Part shown: in pieces, positions 60,421-64,000 of the stretch
Position numbering within the stretch: position 1 is the stretch's first letter
Layout: each line of letters begins with the position of its first letter
The notes under the pieces: generated by a model
What the model saw: the letters and a program-made list of their open reading frames with translations, nothing else
What the model was told of the DNA's origin: nothing
Database searches by the model: none
Assembly (NCBI RefSeq): GCF_954871325.1
Contig: NC_088775.1
Location: forward strand, 40,835,561-40,899,560
Source: Gordionus sp. m RMFG-2023
Taxonomy: Eukaryota; Nematomorpha; Gordioida; Chordodea; Parachordodidae
Length of the DNA stretch: 64,000 bases
Direction: 5' to 3'
Made by a program: the position numbers and the translations under genes

Positions 60421-63400
60421 ATATGTTTTGTAAACATTTTAAATTAATATTTCAGTGAAATTGTACTATTGAAAAGTGACAATTGTCATAATCGTTATTT
60501 TTGAACTTTTTTGAGTTTTTTTAAAGTAACTGGGTAAAAATATGTTTTGTAGGCATGTTAAATTAATATTTCAGTGAAAGTGTACTATGGAAAAGTGACA
60601 ATTGTCATAATCGTTTTTTTTGAACTTTTTTGAGTTTTTTTAAAGTAAATGGGTAAAAATATGTTTCGTAAACATGTTAAATTAATATTTCAGTGAAAGT
60701 GTAATATGGAAAAGTGACAATTCTCATAATCGTTATTTTTGAACTTTTTTGAGATTTTTTAAAGTAAATGGGTAAAAATATGTTTTGTAAACATGTTAAA
60801 TTAATATTTCAGTGAAAGTGTACTATGGAAAAGTGACAATTGTCATAATCGTTATTTTTAAACTTTTTAGAGTTTTTTTAAAGAAAATGGGTAAAAATAT
60901 GTTTTGTAAACTTGTTAAATTAATATTTCAGTGAAAGTGTACTATGGAAAAGTGACAATTATCATAATCGTTATTTTTGAAATTTTTTAAATTTTTTTAA
61001 AGTAAATGGGCAAAAATATGTTTTGTATATATGTTAAATTTTAATTTCAGTGAAAGTGTACTATGGAAAAGTGACAATTGTCATAATCGTTATTATTGAA
61101 TATTTTTGAGTTTTTTAAAGTAAATGGGTAAAAATATGTTTTGTAAACATTTTAAATTAATATTTCAGTGAAAGTGTACTATGGAAAAGTGACAATTGTC
61201 ATAATCGTTATTTTTGAACTTTTTTGAGTTTTTTTAAAGTAACTGGGTAAAAATCTGTTTTATAGGCATGTTAAATTAATATTTCAGTGAAAGTTAACTA
61301 TGGAAAAGTGACAATTGTCTAAATCGTTTTTTTGAACTTTTTTGAGTTTTTTTAAAGTAAATGGGTAAAAATATGTTTTGTAAACATGTTAAATTAATAT
61401 TTCAGTGAAAATGTACTATGGAAAAGTGACTATTGTCATAATCGTTATTTTTGAACTTTTTTGAGATTTTTTAAAGTAAATGGGTAAAAATATGTTTTGT
61501 AAACATGTTAAATTAATATTTCAGTGAAAGTGTTCTATGGAAAAGTGACAATTGTCATAATCGTTATTTTTGAACTTTTTTGAGTTTTTTTAAAGTAAAG
61601 GGTAAAAATATGTTTTGTAAACTTTTTAAATTAATATTTCAGTGAAAGTGTACTATGGAAAAGTGACAATTGTCATAATCGTTATTTTTGAACTTTTTTG
61701 AGTTTTTTTAAAGTAACTGGGTAAAAATATGTTTTGTAGGCATGTTAAATTAATATTTCAGTGAAAGTATACTATGGAAAAGTGACAATTGTCATAATCG
61801 TTTTTTTTGAACTTTTTTGAGTTTTTTTAAAGTAAATGAGTATATGTTTTGTAAACATGTCATATTAATATTTCAGTGTAAGTGTACTATGGAGTAGTGA
61901 CAATTGTCATAATCGTTATTTTTGAACTTTTTTGAGTTTTTTTAAAGTAAATGGGTAAAAATATGTTTTGTAAACATTTTAAATTAATATTTCAGTGAAA
62001 TTGTACTATTGAAAAGTGACAATTGTCATAATCGTTATTTTTGAACTTTTTTGAGTTTTTTTAAAGTAACTGGGTAAAAATATGTTTTGTAGGCATGTTA
62101 AATTAATATTTCAGTGAAAGTGTACTATGGAAAAGTGACAATTGTCATAATCGTTTTTTTTGAACTTTTTTGAGTTTTTTTAAAGTAAATGGGTAAAAAT
62201 ATGTTTCGTAAACATGTTAAATTAATATTTCAGTGAAAGTGTAATATGGAAAAGTGACAATTCTCATAATCGTTATTTTTGAACTTTTTTGAGATTTTTT
62301 AAAGTAAATGGGTAAAAATATGTTTTGTAAACATGTTAAATTAATATTTCAGTGAAAGTGTACTATGGAAAAGTGACAATTGTCATAATCGTTATTTTTA
62401 AACTTTTTAGAGTTTTTTTAAAGAAAATGGGTAAAAATATGTTTTGTAAACATGTTAAATTAATATTTCAGTGAAAGTGTACTATGGAAAAGTGACAATT
62501 ATCATAATCGTTATTTTTGAAATTTTTTAAATTTTTTTAAAGTAAATGGGCAAAAATATGTTTTGTATATATGTTAAATTTTAATTTCAGTGAAAGTGTA
62601 CTATGGAAAAGTGACAATTGTCATAATCGTTATTATTGAATATTTTTGAGTTTTTTTAAAGTAACTGGGTAAAAATATGTTTTGTAGGCATGTTAAATTA
62701 ATATTTCAGTGAAAGTGTACTATGGAAAAGTGACAATTGTCATAATCGTTTTTTTTGAACTTTTTTGAGTTTTTTTAAAGTAAATGAGTATATGTTTTGT
62801 AAACATGTTATATTAATATTTCAGTGTAAGTGTACTATGGAGTAGTGACAATTGTCATAATCGTTATTTTTGATCTTTTTTGAGTTTTTTTAAAGTAAAT
62901 GGGTAAAAATATGTTTTGTAAACATTTTAAATTAATATTTCAGTGAAATTGTACTATTGAAAAGTGACAATTGTCATAATCGTTTTTTTTGAACTTTTTT
63001 GAGTTTTTTTAAAGTAAATGAGTATATGTTTTGTAAACATGTTATATTAATATTTCAGTGTAAGTGTACTATGGAGTAGTGACAATTGTCATAATCGTTA
63101 TTTTTGAACTTTTTTGAGTTTTTTTAAAGTAAATGGGTAAAAATATGTTTTGTAAACATTTTAAATTAATATTTCAGTGAAATTGTACTATTGAAAAGTG
63201 ACAATTGTCATAATCGTTATTTTTGAACTTTTTTGAGTTTTTTTAAAGTAACTGGGTAAAAATATGTTTTGTAGGCATGTTAAATTAATATTTCAGTGAA
63301 AGTGTACTATGGAAAAGTGACAATTGTCATAATCGTTTTTTTTGAACTTTTTTGAGTTTTTTTAAAGTAAATTGGTAAAAATATGTTTCGTAAACATGTT

Positions 63401-64000
63401 AAATTAATATTTCAGTGAAAGTGTAATATGGAAAAGTGACAATTCTCATAATCGTTATTTTTGAACTTTTTTGAGATTTTTTAAAGTAAATGGGTAAAAA
63501 TATGTTTTGTAAACATGTTAAATTAATATTTCAGTGAAAGTGTACTATGGAAAAGTGACAATTGTCATAATCGTTATTTTTAAACTTTTTAGAGTTTTTT
63601 TAAAGAAAATGGGTAAAAATATGTTTTGTAAACATGTTAAATTAATATTTCAGTGAAAGTGTACTATGGAAAAGTAACAATTATCATAATCGTTATTTTT
63701 GAAATTTTTTAAATTTTTTTAAAGTAAATGGGCAAAAATATGTTTTGTATATATGTTAAATTTTAATTTCAGTGAAAGTGTACTATAGAAAAGTGACAAT
63801 TGTCATAATCGTTATTATTGAATATTTTTGAGTTTTTTTAAAGTAACTGGGTAAAAATATGTTTTGTAGGCATGTTAAATTAATATTTCAGTGAAAGTGT
63901 ACTATGGAAAAGTGACAATTGTCATAATCGTTTTTTTTGAACTTTTTTGAGTTTTTTTAAAGTAAATGAGTATATGTTTTGTAAACTTTTTAAATTAATA
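60421..64000 (+). repeat. further copy of the 2.72-kb higher-order repeat, running off the window
   Basis: GTGAAATTGTACTATTG at 60456 and 63178, and TATTGAATATTTTTGAG at 61094, 62634 and 63816, reproduce the 2722-bp period with small indels (a missing T near 61110; AAAGGG for AAATGGG near 61600). The array continues beyond the right edge. Confidence 0.8.

Larger units (their letters stand above)
24610..64000 (+). repeat. satellite array, about 119-bp monomer, about 330 copies
   Basis: Head-to-tail monomers run without interruption to the window's right edge. Consecutive GTGACAATTGTC starts at 24972, 25089, 25208 and 25327 give 117-119-bp steps. The standard monomer contains, in order, TGACAATTGTCA (perfect 12-bp dyad), ATAATCG, three T-tracts (ATTTTTGAAC, TTTTTTGAG, TTTTTTTAAAG), AAATGGGTAAAAATATG, TTTTGTAAACATG, a TTAAATTAATATTTCAGTG block and AAAGTGTACTATGGAAAA. 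Variant monomers recur: shorter ones with AATTTGCAAAAAATTTTAAT; TGACAATTATCA with CGCTTTTTTT; TGACAATTCTCA with GTAATATGG; GAGTATATG with CAGTGTAAG; and TAGGCATG. No transposon insertion, gene or orientation switch was seen in 39 kb. Such size and homogeneity fit centromeric or pericentromeric heterochromatin; location is inferred. Confidence 0.97.

Noticed and set aside
24610-64000. CRISPR-like regular repeats
   Set aside because: Monomers are contiguous and homologous along their full length; there are no unique spacers, and the context is eukaryotic.
24610-64000. Coding potential of the satellite
   Set aside because: Stops occur in all frames within nearly every monomer; no extended open frame exists.
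24610-64000. Telomeric repeat at the right edge
   Set aside because: No TTAGG, TTAGGG or similar tandem motif; the array is a 119-bp satellite to the last base.

Overview
The window is very AT-rich eukaryotic repeat DNA with no recognisable host gene. Every coding-type signal belongs to a transposable element: two LINEs of one clade (endonuclease plus reverse transcriptase in a single ORF), hAT transposase relics, and a FLYWCH/MULE transposase relic containing a spliceosomal-type intron. The combination of F-type MULE, hAT and RTE-like LINEs, a GT-AG intron and long satellite arrays points to an animal, most likely an invertebrate with an extremely AT-rich genome. The species cannot be named from the sequence alone.

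Layout. 1-4.2 kb: a possible hAT terminus (1-74), a decayed G-rich inverted repeat, a plus-strand hAT transposase relic (about 2.04-3.11 kb) abutting the terminus of a second hAT whose transposase C-terminus is on the minus strand (3.48-3.93 kb), and a CGCGAA-rich degenerate repeat. 4.6-5.2 kb: a short hAT-like non-autonomous element. 5.3-9.3 kb: a 4.0-kb foldback element with two unequal inverted arms made of tandem 280-300-bp units, bounded by a perfect 9-bp direct repeat. 9.3-12.6 kb: AT-rich DNA without genes. 12.65-16.04 kb: a decayed LINE whose 3' end carries a strong stem-loop followed by an AATGAATA-type tail. 16.45-17.29 kb: the MULE relic. 17.67-23.88 kb: an apparently full-length LINE on the minus strand with an open 977-codon ORF, an unusually long 5' region containing six 249-bp tandem units, and a 13-bp target-site duplication. 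It sits inside a T-rich simple array whose two halves lie on either side (17.57-17.67 and 23.88-24.6 kb).

From about 24.6 kb to the right edge (39.4 kb, more than 60% of the window) is one uninterrupted head-to-tail satellite with a monomer of about 119 bp. Each standard monomer has a perfect 12-bp dyad (TGACAATTGTCA), a second dyad containing GTAAACA, and three T-tracts spaced about 9 bp apart. Monomer variants are organised into nested higher-order repeats (3311 bp, 5103 bp with an inner 1781-bp repeat, and about 2725 bp), as in a centromeric or heterochromatic array homogenised by recombination. The region therefore reads as a satellite edge: a graveyard and landing zone for transposons next to a large homogenised array.
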